Origin: Caulobacter sp. CCUG 60055
GTDB taxonomy: Bacteria; Pseudomonadota; Alphaproteobacteria; Caulobacterales; Caulobacteraceae
DNA length: 64,000 nt
NCBI RefSeq assembly: GCF_022750545.1
Contig: NZ_PUIC01000014.1
Span: 1 to 64,000, forward strand
Reading direction: 5' to 3'
The notes under the pieces were generated by a model, which was not told the DNA's origin, did not search any database, and saw only the letters and a program-made list of their open reading frames with translations. Made by a program: the position numbers and the translations under genes. Numbering within the stretch: the stretch's first letter is position 1; each line of letters opens with the position of its first letter. This document shows, in pieces, positions 43,647 through 51,800 of the stretch.

Positions 43647-44945
43647 TTAGCCAATCCCGACCGTCAAGGTGGGTTTCTCGTCGGCGCGCGGCTCGGCCGC
43701 CAGTTTGACCAGCGGCCGGGTGTGGGCGTCGAGCACGGGGGCCTCGGCGATCGGCTTGTCGGCCTGGGCGGCGGACAGGGCCTCGAAACGGCGGGCCTGG
43801 GTCAGGACGTTGCGCTCCAGCGAACCGGCGAAGTCGTTGTAGCGCTCGACCGCCCTGTCGAGCGCCCCGCCCAGCTCGAAGGCGTAGCGGGCGATGACCC
43901 CGACCCGCTTGTGCAGTTCACGGCCGGCCTCGACGATCTCGCGGGCGTTGGCGGCCTGGTCCTCGGCCCGCCAGCCATAGGCGACGGCGCGCAGCAGCGG
44001 GAACATCGCCGTCGGCGTGACGATGGCCACCCGCCGCTCCCAGGCCTCGGCGACCAGCGTGGGATGGCGCTCGACCACGCTGGCGAAGGCGCTCTCCAGC
44101 GGCACGAACATCACCACGATGTCGGGCGAGCGGCTGACCGGCGGCTTGTCGAACTGCGCCCAATAGGCCCTGGACGACAATTGCTGGACGTGGCGGCGCA
44201 TGGCCTCGACATGGGCCTTGACCGCCGCTTCGCGGGCCAGGTCGTCGGTCGCCTCCAGCGAGGCGAGATAGTCGTTCAGCGACACCTTGGAATCGACGAC
44301 GAACATCCCGCCGCCGGGCAGGCGCACCACCACGTCGGGCCGGCGGGCGCCGTCCTCGCCCGCGGCGTGGACCTGTTCCTCGAAATCGACCCCGGCGCGC
44401 AGCCCGGCCATCTCGAGCACGTTGCGCAGCATCTGCTCGCCCCAGCGCCCCTGCACGCCCGGCGCGCGGCGCAAGGCCGCCGACAGCTTCTTGGCCTCGT
44501 CCTGGGTGGCGATGGAGGCCTGCATCAGGGCCTCGATCTGGGCCTTGAGCCCGCCCTGCTCCGCCGCCCGCTGCTGCTCGACCAGACTGACCTGGGCGGC
44601 GAACTTCTCGAGGGTCTCGGCCACCGGCTTGAGCTGGGCCTCCAGCTTGGCCTGGTTGAGGCGGTCCTGGGCCTGGAAGCTTTCGGTGGCCCGCTTGACC
44701 AGCTGGTCGGCGACGGCCTGGGCCTGCTCGACGGCGTGGGCGCGCAGGCGCTCGCCATTGGCGGCGTTCTCGCCCTCGGCGTGGCGGGCCCGGGCCTCGG
44801 CCTCGACCAGACGGTCGTTCAGCTCCCACAGCCGGGCGTCGGCGGCGTCGGCTCTGCGGCGCTCCATCAGCGCCCAGGCCAGCATGGCGGCGGCGGCCAG
44901 GCCGCAGACCAGGGCGACGAGCAGGAAAGGATCGGAACCGTTCAT
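43647..44945 (-). CDS. rmuC: DNA recombination protein RmuC (432 aa)
   Basis: Residues ~7-26 are a membrane anchor, ~40-165 a coiled coil, and ~170-390 the RmuC core with '[17 protein letters not shown]', '[24 protein letters not shown]' and '[12 protein letters not shown]'. The fold has restriction-endonuclease-like elements and limits inversions between short inverted repeats in E. coli. It shares an operon-like arrangement with def and lies divergently from nothing; the next upstream gene on the same strand is recR (60-bp gap). Confidence 0.93.
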   Translation of the reverse strand: MNGSDPFLLVALVCGLAAAAMLAWALMERRRADAADARLWELNDRLVEAEARARHAEGENAANGERLRAHAVEQAQAVADQLVKRATESFQAQDRLNQAKLEAQLKPVAETLEKFAAQVSLVEQQRAAEQGGLKAQIEALMQASIATQDEAKKLSAALRRAPGVQGRWGEQMLRNVLEMAGLRAGVDFEEQVHAAGEDGARRPDVVVRLPGGGMFVVDSKVSLNDYLASLEATDDLAREAAVKAHVEAMRRHVQQLSSRAYWAQFDKPPVSRSPDIVVMFVPLESAFASVVERHPTLVAEAWERRVAIVTPTAMFPLLRAVAYGWRAEDQAANAREIVEAGRELHKRVGVIARYAFELGGALDRAVERYNDFAGSLERNVLTQARRFEALSAAQADKPIAEAPVLDAHTRPLVKLAAEPRADEKPTLTVGIG

Positions 44946-45005
44946 GCTCCGTTCCGTACCAGGAGTCGGCTTCGGCGAAAAGTTATGGTCGAGCCAGGGC
45001 TTGCC

Positions 45006-45620
45006 TCAGGCCGGGCGGCGGGCGCGCAGCGCCTGGGCGATGGTGCCGTCGTCGAGCCAGTCGAGTTCGCCCCCGACCGGCACGCCCCGCGCCAGCATGG
45101 TCACGGCGACGCCCGAGGCGGCGAGGCGTTCGGCGATGTAGTGGGCGGTGGTCTGGCCGTCGACCGTGGCCGGCAGGGCCAGGATCACCTCGCGCACCGG
45201 CTCGGCGGCGGCCTTGTCCTCGGCGCGGTGGATCAGCTCGCCGATGCGCAGGGCGTCGGGCCCGCGCCCGTCCAGGGCCGACAGCAGCCCGCCCAGCACG
45301 TGGTAGCGCCCCCGGAAGGCCCCGCCCCGCTCCATGGCCCACAAGGCGCCGACCTCCTCGACCACGCAGATCAGGCCGCCGTCGCGCGAGCGGTCGGAAC
45401 AGACCGCGCAAGGGTCGGTGGTGTCGAGCGCGCCGCAGACCCGGCACGCCCTCACCCGCTCGGCCGCCTCGCCCATGGCCTGGGCCAGCGGCAAGAGCAG
45501 CTGGTCCCGCCGCTTCAGCAGGGCCAGAGCCGCGCGACGCCCCGAGCGCGGGCCCATGCCCGGCAGCTTGGCCAGCAGCGCGATCAGGCGCTCGATCTCG
45601 GGTCCGGCGGAGGCGGGCAA
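45006..45620 (-). CDS. recR: Recombination protein RecR (204 aa)
   Basis: The N-terminal HhH segment ('[26 protein letters not shown]') leads to a zinc finger with Cys in '[16 protein letters not shown]' near 57-72, and then a Toprim domain ('[20 protein letters not shown]'). With RecO it loads RecA at gaps. It lies 7 bp after ybaB on the same strand, in the classical dnaX-ybaB-recR order. Confidence 0.98.
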   Translation of the reverse strand: MPASAGPEIERLIALLAKLPGMGPRSGRRAALALLKRRDQLLLPLAQAMGEAAERVRACRVCGALDTTDPCAVCSDRSRDGGLICVVEEVGALWAMERGGAFRGRYHVLGGLLSALDGRGPDALRIGELIHRAEDKAAAEPVREVILALPATVDGQTTAHYIAERLAASGVAVTMLARGVPVGGELDWLDDGTIAQALRARRPA

Positions 45621-45627
45621 GGCGTGG

Positions 45628-45948
45628 CTAGAACTTGGGGAAGCCGGGCATGCCGGCCAGCGGGCCGGCGACCTGCTTCATCGCCTCGGCCTGGGCGGCG
45701 TCGAGCTTCTTCTTGGCGTCGGCGTGGGCGGCGACGATCAGGTCGGCCAGCACCTCGCCCTCGCCGGGCTTGAGCAGCTCCTCGTCGACGACCACGCCCT
45801 TGAGCTCGCCCGAGCCTTGCAGGGTCAGCTTGACCATGCCGCCGCCCGAGCTGCCCTCCACGGCGGTCTCGGCCAGCCGCGCCTGGGCGTCCTGCAGCTT
45901 CTGCTGCATGGCCTGGGCCTGTTTCATCAGGGCGTCGAGGTCTTTCAT
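45628..45948 (-). CDS. YbaB/EbfC family nucleoid-associated protein (106 aa)
   Basis: A 106-residue protein beginning '[27 protein letters not shown]' then '[25 protein letters not shown]', the YbaB pattern. It binds DNA as a dimer and is often encoded between dnaX and recR. Its start is 149 bp after the dnaX stop; a palindromic repeat occupies that gap. Confidence 0.96.
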   Translation of the reverse strand: MKDLDALMKQAQAMQQKLQDAQARLAETAVEGSSGGGMVKLTLQGSGELKGVVVDEELLKPGEGEVLADLIVAAHADAKKKLDAAQAEAMKQVAGPLAGMPGFPKF

Positions 45949-45969
45949 GTCGGACTCCGTCTTATCTGG

Positions 45970-46098
45970 TCCTCTCCCGCAATGCGGGGAAGGGGGACCA
46001 CGCGCAGCGTGGTGGAGGGGGAGGGACTGGGCTCGGAGCTGGCGGACGCCCCCTCCACCGCTTCGCGGTCCCCCTCCCCCATTGCAATGGGGGAGGAC
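45970..46098. repeat. Compound palindromic repeat between dnaX and ybaB
   Basis: Tandem hairpins occur: a C/G-rich arm near 45972-46015 with GACCACGC...GCGTGGTG, and at 46050-46098 CACCGC/GCGGT, then a perfect 20-bp palindrome at 46075-46094 with core CCCCCATTGCAATGGGGG. Almost the same palindrome, with core CCCCCATCGCGATGGGGG, recurs at 48257-48276. The two arms of the element are rough complements (GGAGGGGG and CCCCCTCC). It looks like a dispersed REP-type element. Confidence 0.75.
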
Positions 46099-47949
46099 TT
46101 AGTCGTCATCGTCTTCACCAGCATCCGCGACGCCTTCGCCGGCCGCGGGCGCGACCGGGGCGACCAGGGTGCGCACGCCGACGATCTCGGCGCCGGGGAA
46201 AGCCTGCATCACCGCCTGCACGAAGGGATCGGCCTCGATCTGACGGCGGGTCTCCTGCTTCTCGCGCTTCTCGCGCTCCCAGGCGCTTTCGGCGCCGCCG
46301 CCGCCCTGGGCCGCCACTAGCCATTGCTGCCCGGTCCATTCCTTCAGCCGCGCCACCAGGCGCTGGGCGAGGTTGACCGGCGCGCCGGGGGCCGGCTCGT
46401 ATTCGATGAGGCCGGGGCGGACGCTGATCGGCCGCACGAACCGCTCGACGTCGAGCCGCAGGCCGATGTCGCGCCGCTCGGCGATGAGGCGCATGACGTC
46501 GTCGAAGGTCTGCAAGGTCGGTTGCGGAGCCGCCGCCGCGGCCTGGGGCGCAAGCACGCGGGCCGCGGCGCTGACGCCGCCGCCTCCCCCGCCGCCCGGC
46601 GCGGACGCGCCGCCCGATCCGCCGCCTGGGCCTGCGCCGACCGGCTCGCCCGATTGCAACTTCTTCAGCGCCTCCTCCGGCCCCGGCAGGTCGGCGGCGT
46701 AGCACAGGCGGATGATGGCCATCTCCACCGCCGCCATCGGGTCGGGCGCGCGGCGGGTCTCGTCATGGGCCTTGAGCAGCATCTGCCAGACCCGCGCCAG
46801 CGTGCCGGCCGACACCGCCGCGCCCAGGGCGGCCAGCCTGGCCGACTGGTCCTTGGGCAGGGTCAGGGCGTCGGGCCCCAGGGCCTTGGCCACCGAAGCG
46901 CCGTGGCAATGGTCAAGCAGGTCGAGCATCACCTGCACCGGGTCGGCGCCGAAGCCGTAGAGGGCGCGGAAGGTCTCCAGCGCCGCCGGCGTCTCGCCGC
47001 GCATGGTCTGCTCGAACAGGGCGATGGTCTGGGCGCGGTCGGCCAGGCCGAGCATGTCGCGCACCACGCCTTGCGTCACCGCCTGGCCGCGCTCGGCCTG
47101 GACGATGGCCTGGTCGAGCAGGGACAGGCTGTCGCGCACGGAACCTTCGGCGGCGCGGGCGATCAGGGCCAGGCCGTCGGTCTCGACCAGGGCGTGCTCG
47201 ACCTTGCAGATGCGCTCCAGGTGCCCCATCAGCACGTCCGGCTCGACCCGGCGCAGGTCGAAGCGCTGGCAGCGCGACAGGATGGTCACCGGCACCTTGC
47301 GGATCTCGGTGGTGGCGAAGATGAACTTGGCGTGCGGCGGCGGCTCTTCCAGCGTCTTCAGCAGGGCGTTGAACGCCGCCGTCGACAGCATGTGCACTTC
47401 GTCGATGACATAGACCTTGTAGCGCGCCTCGACCGGGGCGTAGCGCACGCTGTCCAAGAGCTCGCGCATCTCGTCGACCTTGGTGCGCGAGGCGGCGTCC
47501 ATCTCCAGCACGTCCATGTGCCGGCCTTCGATGATGGCGCGGCAGTGCCGGCCCTCGGACGACAGGTCGACCGTGGGGCCGTGGACCGTGTCGCTCTCGT
47601 AGTTCAGCGCGCGGGCCAGCAGGCGGGCGGTGGTGGTCTTGCCGACCCCCCGCACGCCCGTGAGCATGAAGGCGTGGGCGATCCGCCCCGTGGCGAAGGC
47701 GTTCTTCAGCGTGCGGACCATGGCCTCCTGGCCGATCAGGTCCTCGAAGGTGCGCGGGCGGTACTTGCGCGCCAGCACCTGATAGGCGGCGCCGTCGGCG
47801 GCGGGAGCGGTTTCGGGCAGGGACGGGGCTGACGGCGCCGGCGGCGCGCCGCCGAACATGTCGGACGTGTTCTCGTCGCGTTCGACCACATCCTGCGGAT
47901 CGACGTCGAACGGAGGATCGGTGTCGAACGGAGGGTCGGTGTCCATCAT
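46099..47949 (-). CDS. dnaX: DNA polymerase III clamp-loader subunit DnaX (tau/gamma, 616 aa)
   Basis: The AAA+ core carries Walker A 'GVRGVGKTTTARLLARALNYESD' in pieces near 79-87, Walker B 'VIDEVHMLS' near 155 and the sensor Arg finger region 'SRCQRFDLRR'. The Zn-ribbon Cys set of E. coli is reduced to one Cys ('EGRHCRAI'). A Gly-rich run at about residues 433-462 separates the ATPase part from the C-terminal tau domain. ATG 47949 is preferred; TTG 47997 would add 16 residues. A short tandem duplication at the N-terminus gives Asp-Thr-Asp-Pro-Pro-Phe twice. It loads the beta clamp. Confidence 0.96.
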   Translation of the reverse strand: MMDTDPPFDTDPPFDVDPQDVVERDENTSDMFGGAPPAPSAPSLPETAPAADGAAYQVLARKYRPRTFEDLIGQEAMVRTLKNAFATGRIAHAFMLTGVRGVGKTTTARLLARALNYESDTVHGPTVDLSSEGRHCRAIIEGRHMDVLEMDAASRTKVDEMRELLDSVRYAPVEARYKVYVIDEVHMLSTAAFNALLKTLEEPPPHAKFIFATTEIRKVPVTILSRCQRFDLRRVEPDVLMGHLERICKVEHALVETDGLALIARAAEGSVRDSLSLLDQAIVQAERGQAVTQGVVRDMLGLADRAQTIALFEQTMRGETPAALETFRALYGFGADPVQVMLDLLDHCHGASVAKALGPDALTLPKDQSARLAALGAAVSAGTLARVWQMLLKAHDETRRAPDPMAAVEMAIIRLCYAADLPGPEEALKKLQSGEPVGAGPGGGSGGASAPGGGGGGGVSAAARVLAPQAAAAAPQPTLQTFDDVMRLIAERRDIGLRLDVERFVRPISVRPGLIEYEPAPGAPVNLAQRLVARLKEWTGQQWLVAAQGGGGAESAWEREKREKQETRRQIEADPFVQAVMQAFPGAEIVGVRTLVAPVAPAAGEGVADAGEDDDD

Positions 47950-48108
47950 GCCGGTGTTCAAATCCGCCGCTCGCTCCCCGCGCGGGCGGAGCTCCAAGGT
48001 CTCTTATCGTAGAGCGGGGCGCGACTCGAAAAAAGCCTGCTCGCCCGCTTTCACGGGGCCCTCGCCCGAAAAGGGGGGGCCGCAAACGGGGCTACGAAAT
48101 GGGGAGAA

Positions 48109-48193
48109 GGTGGAGACCGGCGACGACCCGGAGCGAAACTCGTTGTGGCTGCTGCCTTCCGGCCCTGACCAGATTGGCGAGGACTCCGCCCAT
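48109..48193 (-). ncRNA. ffs: Signal recognition particle RNA (bacterial small type, 4.5S-like)
   Basis: On the minus strand the segment includes the universally conserved SRP domain IV loop: GGTCAGGGCCGGAAGGCAGC, where GGAAGGCAGC... is the symmetric/tetraloop region, flanked by complementary GGAG...CTCC arms. The RNA pairs with Ffh. Ends are estimated from base pairing to within about 10 bases. It lies just upstream of dnaX on the same strand, a place also seen in other alphaproteobacteria. Confidence 0.85.
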
Positions 48194-48256
48194 CACCGAT
48201 CTCCGAGGCCTATATCGCGGTTCGGGACGCCGGATGCAAGGGCGCAGGCCAAGCCC

Positions 48257-48276
48257 TCCCCCATCGCGATGGGGGA
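48257..48276. repeat. 20-bp perfect palindrome, copy of the dispersed repeat
   Basis: CCCCCATC and GATGGGGG (core GATCGC-like centre CGCG) form a perfect palindrome next to the SRP RNA promoter region. Same family as 46075-46094. Confidence 0.7.
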
Positions 48277-48287
48277 CGACCGAAACG

Positions 48288-49334
48288 TCACCAGGGCTGG
48301 AAGTGCTTGGACAGCTTCAGGCCCTGGCGCTGATAGTGCGAGCCGTTTTGGCCGTAGAGGCGCACCGGCCGGGCGGTCAGCGGTTCATAGACCAGGCGCG
48401 CGACGGTCTGGCCGTCCTCGAGCAGGAACGGGGTTTCGTGGCTGCGCACCTCGAGCACGCCCTTCGAGCCGCCGCCGTGCGCCTCCTCGGTGCCGAAGCC
48501 CGGATCGAAGAAGCCGGCGTAGTGGACGCGGAACTCGCCCACCGACGGGTCGATCGGGGTCATCTCGGCCGCCTGCATCACCGGGATCTCGACGTCCTCC
48601 TTGGAGGCCAGGATGTAGAACTCGCCCGGATCGAGCAGCAGCTCGCCGCGGCGCGGCTCCAGCGGCTGCCAGAAGTCGCGCGGGTCATGGCCCTCGATGT
48701 GGTCGAGATCGACCACCGGCGCATGGCGGCGGGCGCGGAAGCCGGCGACGTCGCCGGTCAGGTCGACGCCGACGCTGCGCACGCCCAGGACCGGCGAGGC
48801 GCCGCTCTTGAACCGCATCTGGTTGAGGCGGGTGCCGGGCCGCACCAGCACCGAGAAGGTCTGCGGCGCGATCTCCATGTAGAGCGGGCCGTCATAGCCC
48901 TCGGCCACGTCGTCGAAGGCGGCGCTGCGGTCGGTCAGGCAGCGCACGAACACGTCGACCCGGCCGGTCGAGCTTTTCGGATTGGCGCGGCCGCTGACGC
49001 CCCGGGGCAGCTTCAGCCGCTCCTGCAGTTCGGCGATGTAGACGCAGCCGCGCTCCAGCACCGCCCCGCCCTTGGCAAGGTCGATCTCGTGCATGGCCAC
49101 GTCGGCGATGCGCTCGCGCACCGTGCGGCCGAGGCCCGGCAGGAACGAGGCGCGCACCCGCCACACCCGCGCGCCCAGCCGCAGGTCGAGGCTGGCCGGC
49201 TGCACCTGGTCGACGTCGAACGGCGTCGACGCGGTCACGGCGCCCTGCGCGATCAGCCCTTCGATGGCCTGGCAGGGCAGGATGCCCAGGGGCGCGGCGT
49301 CGGGAGCGGCGTCGGCGGATCGAGCGGGAGTCAT
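48288..49334 (-). CDS. dcd: 2'-deoxycytidine 5'-triphosphate deaminase, two-domain alphaproteobacterial type (348 aa)
   Basis: The protein contains two dUTPase-like folds. The first shows 'PASLDLRLGARVWRVRASFLPGL' near 47, 'RGVSGRANPKSSTGRVDVFVR' near 110 and 'YDGPLYMEIAPQTFSVLVRPGTRLNQMR' near 145. The second repeats the plan: 'LLLDPGEFYILASKEDVEIPVMQAAEMTPIDPSVGEFRVHYAGFFDPGFG' near 233. It is the DCD family with duplicated domains seen in Rhizobiales and Caulobacterales; it forms dUTP from dCTP. ATG 49334 is chosen; the frame extends upstream to 49697 without an obvious ribosome site. Confidence 0.9.
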   Translation of the reverse strand: MTPARSADAAPDAAPLGILPCQAIEGLIAQGAVTASTPFDVDQVQPASLDLRLGARVWRVRASFLPGLGRTVRERIADVAMHEIDLAKGGAVLERGCVYIAELQERLKLPRGVSGRANPKSSTGRVDVFVRCLTDRSAAFDDVAEGYDGPLYMEIAPQTFSVLVRPGTRLNQMRFKSGASPVLGVRSVGVDLTGDVAGFRARRHAPVVDLDHIEGHDPRDFWQPLEPRRGELLLDPGEFYILASKEDVEIPVMQAAEMTPIDPSVGEFRVHYAGFFDPGFGTEEAHGGGSKGVLEVRSHETPFLLEDGQTVARLVYEPLTARPVRLYGQNGSHYQRQGLKLSKHFQPW

Positions 49335-49662
49335 CGTCAAATCGGCGTCCAATGGGGGCGGCCTCATACGGAGGCCGCGCTGGGAATGGGGCGCGCCGAC
49401 GAGCCGATGGCGGAGGAAAGGCGGCGGCTGGCCACAAAGACCCCTTACGGGTTCGCGAAAGGGCCGCGAACACTGCCCAAGGCGCGGCTTTCTGACAAGG
49501 GGGCTCAAATTGGGCGTGTACGCGCTTGACCCGCGGGCCGCGCCTCCTTTTGATGCCGGCCCCTGCTGCGGGACGGGACGCGGTCGCGCGCCCTCCCCGC
49601 CAAGCCGGTGAAGCGTCGCGGGTGAAATGGGTTCGCCGCGGCGGCGCGTCTGGAGTTGCGTG
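49335..49662. other. Gap upstream of metZ: no recognised gene or riboswitch
   Basis: This ~330-bp stretch holds a TTGACC at 49526 with a poor -10 17 bases downstream (TTTGAT), which could be a promoter. No GATTT...GCTAAA pattern of SAM-II riboswitches was found, and no other metabolite switch was recognised. The long antisense frames through it look like shadows. Confidence 0.4.
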
Positions 49663-50847
49663 ATGTCCGAAGATCCGACCCGCTGGGAGCCCGCCACCCG
49701 CCTGATCCGCGGCGGGCTGATGCGCAGCGAGCACGGGGAGACGGCCGAGGCGCTGTTCCTGACCCAGAGCTTCGTCTACGACTCGGCCGAGGGGGCCGAC
49801 GCGCGGTTCGCCGGCGACCAGCCGGGCTTCGTCTATTCCCGCTACGCCAACCCCACCGTCAAGATGTTCGAGGACCGGCTGGCCCTGCTGGAAGGCGCCG
49901 AGGCCTGCCGGGGCCTGTCGTCGGGCATGGCCGCCGTGCACATGGCGCTGATGGGCCTGCTGCGGGCGGGCGACCACGTCGTCGCCGGCCGCGCCCTGTT
50001 CGGCTCCAGCCGCTGGATGCTCAACGAATGGCTGCCGCGCTTCGGCGTCGAGGCGACCACGGTTCCCGGACCGGACGTGGCGGCCTGGAAGGCGGCCGTG
50101 CGGCCGAACACCAAGGTGTTTCTGGTCGAGACCCCGGCCAACCCGCTGCTGGAGATGACCGACATCGCCGCCGTCAGCGCCATCGCCAAGGAGATCGGCG
50201 CCAAGGTGGTGGTGGACAACGTCTTCGCCACGCCGATCTTCCAGAAGCCGCTGGAGCTGGGCGCCGACGTCGTCGTCTATTCGGCGACCAAGCACATCGA
50301 CGGCCAGGGCCGGGTGCTGGGCGGGGCGATCCTGTCGACCCAGGCCGAGATCGACGCCAGCTATCGCGACCCGTTCCGCCACACCGGCCCGGCCCTGTCG
50401 CCGTTCAACGCCTGGGTGCTGCTCAAGGGCCTGGAGACGCTGGACCTGCGGGTGCGCCGCCAGACCGAGACCGCCGCCGCCCTGGCCGACCTGATCGCCG
50501 ACCACAAGAAGGTGACGCGCGCCTTCTATCCGTTCCGCGCCGACCACCCGCAGCACGACGTCGCCAGGAAACAGATGAGCGGCGGCGGCAGCCTGATCGC
50601 CTTCGACCTCGGCAGCCGCGAGGCGGCGTTCCGCTTCCTCAACGCCCTGGAGATCGTCGACATCTCCAACAACCTCGGCGACGCCAAGAGCATGGCCACC
50701 CATCCGCCGACCACCACCCACCGCTCGGTGCCCGAGGACCAGCAGCGCGAGATCGGGCTGACCCCCGGCGCGGTGCGCATCTCGGTCGGGCTGGAGGGCC
50801 TGGGCGACCTGTCGCGCGACATCGCCCGCGCCCTCGACGCGGCCTAG
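49663..50847 (+). CDS. metZ: O-succinylhomoserine sulfhydrylase (394 aa)
   Basis: A Cys/Met-metabolism PLP enzyme: 'FVYSRYANPTVKMFEDRLALLEGAE' near 55, 'LSSGMAAVHMALMGLLRAGDHVV' near 85, 'VDNVFATPIFQKPLELGAD' near 184 and the PLP Lys in 'YSATKHIDGQGRVLGG' near 208. 'SGGGSLIAFDL' and 'THPPTTTHRSVPE' are typical of sulfhydrylases using succinyl-homoserine. ATG 49663 follows TGGAG. It makes homocysteine for methionine. It is followed by apaG 13 bp later. Confidence 0.95.
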   Translation: MSEDPTRWEPATRLIRGGLMRSEHGETAEALFLTQSFVYDSAEGADARFAGDQPGFVYSRYANPTVKMFEDRLALLEGAEACRGLSSGMAAVHMALMGLLRAGDHVVAGRALFGSSRWMLNEWLPRFGVEATTVPGPDVAAWKAAVRPNTKVFLVETPANPLLEMTDIAAVSAIAKEIGAKVVVDNVFATPIFQKPLELGADVVVYSATKHIDGQGRVLGGAILSTQAEIDASYRDPFRHTGPALSPFNAWVLLKGLETLDLRVRRQTETAAALADLIADHKKVTRAFYPFRADHPQHDVARKQMSGGGSLIAFDLGSREAAFRFLNALEIVDISNNLGDAKSMATHPPTTTHRSVPEDQQREIGLTPGAVRISVGLEGLGDLSRDIARALDAA

Positions 50848-50860
50848 GATGGAGACGCGC

Positions 50861-51292
50861 ATGAGACGCATCCCTCGTCGCACCCGCAAGGAAAACCCCG
50901 TCTACGAAGCCAAGACGCGGGATGTCCTCGTGCGGGTGGTCGCCAACTACGTGGCCGACCAGTCCGAGCCCGACGAGGGCCGCTTCATGTGGGCCTACAT
51001 GGTCGAGATCGAGAACCACGGCTGCGAGACCATCCAGCTGATCTCGCGGCGGTGGACCATCGTCGACGCCCTCAACCGGGCGCAGGAGGTGTCTGGGGCC
51101 GGCGTCGTCGGCGAGCAGCCGGAGCTGAAGCCGCGCGAGGCCTTCCGCTACACCTCGGGCTGCCCCCTGCCGACCTCGTCGGGCACCATGCGCGGCGTCT
51201 ACCAGATGCTGACCGAGGAGGGCGACCTGTTCGAGGCCGAGATCCCGGAGTTCTCGCTGCACCTGCCCGGCGCGCCGCGCCGCCTCAACTAG
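50861..51292 (+). CDS. apaG: ApaG/DUF525 protein (143 aa)
   Basis: The 143-residue protein has the fibronectin-III-like ApaG pattern: 'YVADQSEPDEGRFMWAYMVEIENHGCETIQLISRRWTIVDALNRAQEVSGAGVVGEQPELKPREAFRYTSGCPLPTSSGTMRGVYQM' in pieces. ATG 50861 is set by GGAGACGC 6 bases before; ATG 50849 is inside that site. ApaG proteins affect phosphate-sugar or diadenosine metabolism in some species; the mechanism is not settled. It is linked to metZ, often so in alphaproteobacteria. Confidence 0.93.
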   Translation: MRRIPRRTRKENPVYEAKTRDVLVRVVANYVADQSEPDEGRFMWAYMVEIENHGCETIQLISRRWTIVDALNRAQEVSGAGVVGEQPELKPREAFRYTSGCPLPTSSGTMRGVYQMLTEEGDLFEAEIPEFSLHLPGAPRRLN

Positions 51293-51296
51293 GTCG

Positions 51297-51704
51297 TCAG
51301 GCCGCGCGCCAGGGCGCCAGGGCGCGCAGACGCGGATCGCGCAGCCACAGGCCGCCCCACATGAACGCGCCCAGATAGACCCCGAACAGGATGTGGCTGA
51401 ACAGCGGATCGTCGATCCGCACGTGGGCGGCGGTGGCCCCGCCCAAGACGCCGGTCATCAGCACCGCGCCCAGCACGGCCGTGCGCGGGAACAGGTAGAG
51501 CGCCACGAAGACCAGCTCCATGGCGCCGATCCAGAACCCCTCGCCCCGGGTCCAGCCCAGGACCGCCATGGTCTGGTCCACCACCGGCAGGCGGATCAGC
51601 TTGATGACCACGTCGAACAGCATGAACAGGCTGAACAGGCCGCTGAGGACCCGTCCGGTCCAGAGGGCGGCGGAGCGGGCGGGCGTGGAAGCGGCGGCGG
51701 TCAT
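51297..51704 (-). CDS. DoxX-like membrane protein (135 aa)
   Basis: ATG 51704 has GGAG upstream. Four hydrophobic segments are seen (about 15-35, 50-70, 75-95, 105-125) with 'LFMLFDVVIKLI' and 'GWTRGEGFWIGAMELVFVALYLFPRTAVLGAVLMTGVLGGATAAHVRI', as in DoxX/DUF4260-like proteins. Function is unknown; some relatives are quinone- or thiosulfate-linked. It is the last gene of the minus-strand argD-argF-mgtE-hslO series, separated by ~96 bp from hslO. Confidence 0.8.
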   Translation of the reverse strand: MTAAASTPARSAALWTGRVLSGLFSLFMLFDVVIKLIRLPVVDQTMAVLGWTRGEGFWIGAMELVFVALYLFPRTAVLGAVLMTGVLGGATAAHVRIDDPLFSHILFGVYLGAFMWGGLWLRDPRLRALAPWRAA

Positions 51705-51800
51705 GGCGGGGTCTCCTGGGCGATGCGTCGGCGTCGATCCCAGGACGATCATCACGGCCGCGTCCCGACACGCGGCCGCCGTTTTCTTGCCGGCGCGGCG

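Noticed and set aside
46500-46700. Programmed -1 frameshift in dnaX
   Set aside because: No A AAA AAG-type heptamer is present in the gene region where E. coli shifts; a Gly-rich block is there instead.
49500-49662. SAM-II riboswitch upstream of metZ
   Set aside because: The expected GATTT and GCTAAA pseudoknot elements are missing from the leader.
49335-49697. N-terminal extension of dcd
   Set aside because: The extra residues are Arg/Pro-rich and lack a ribosome site.
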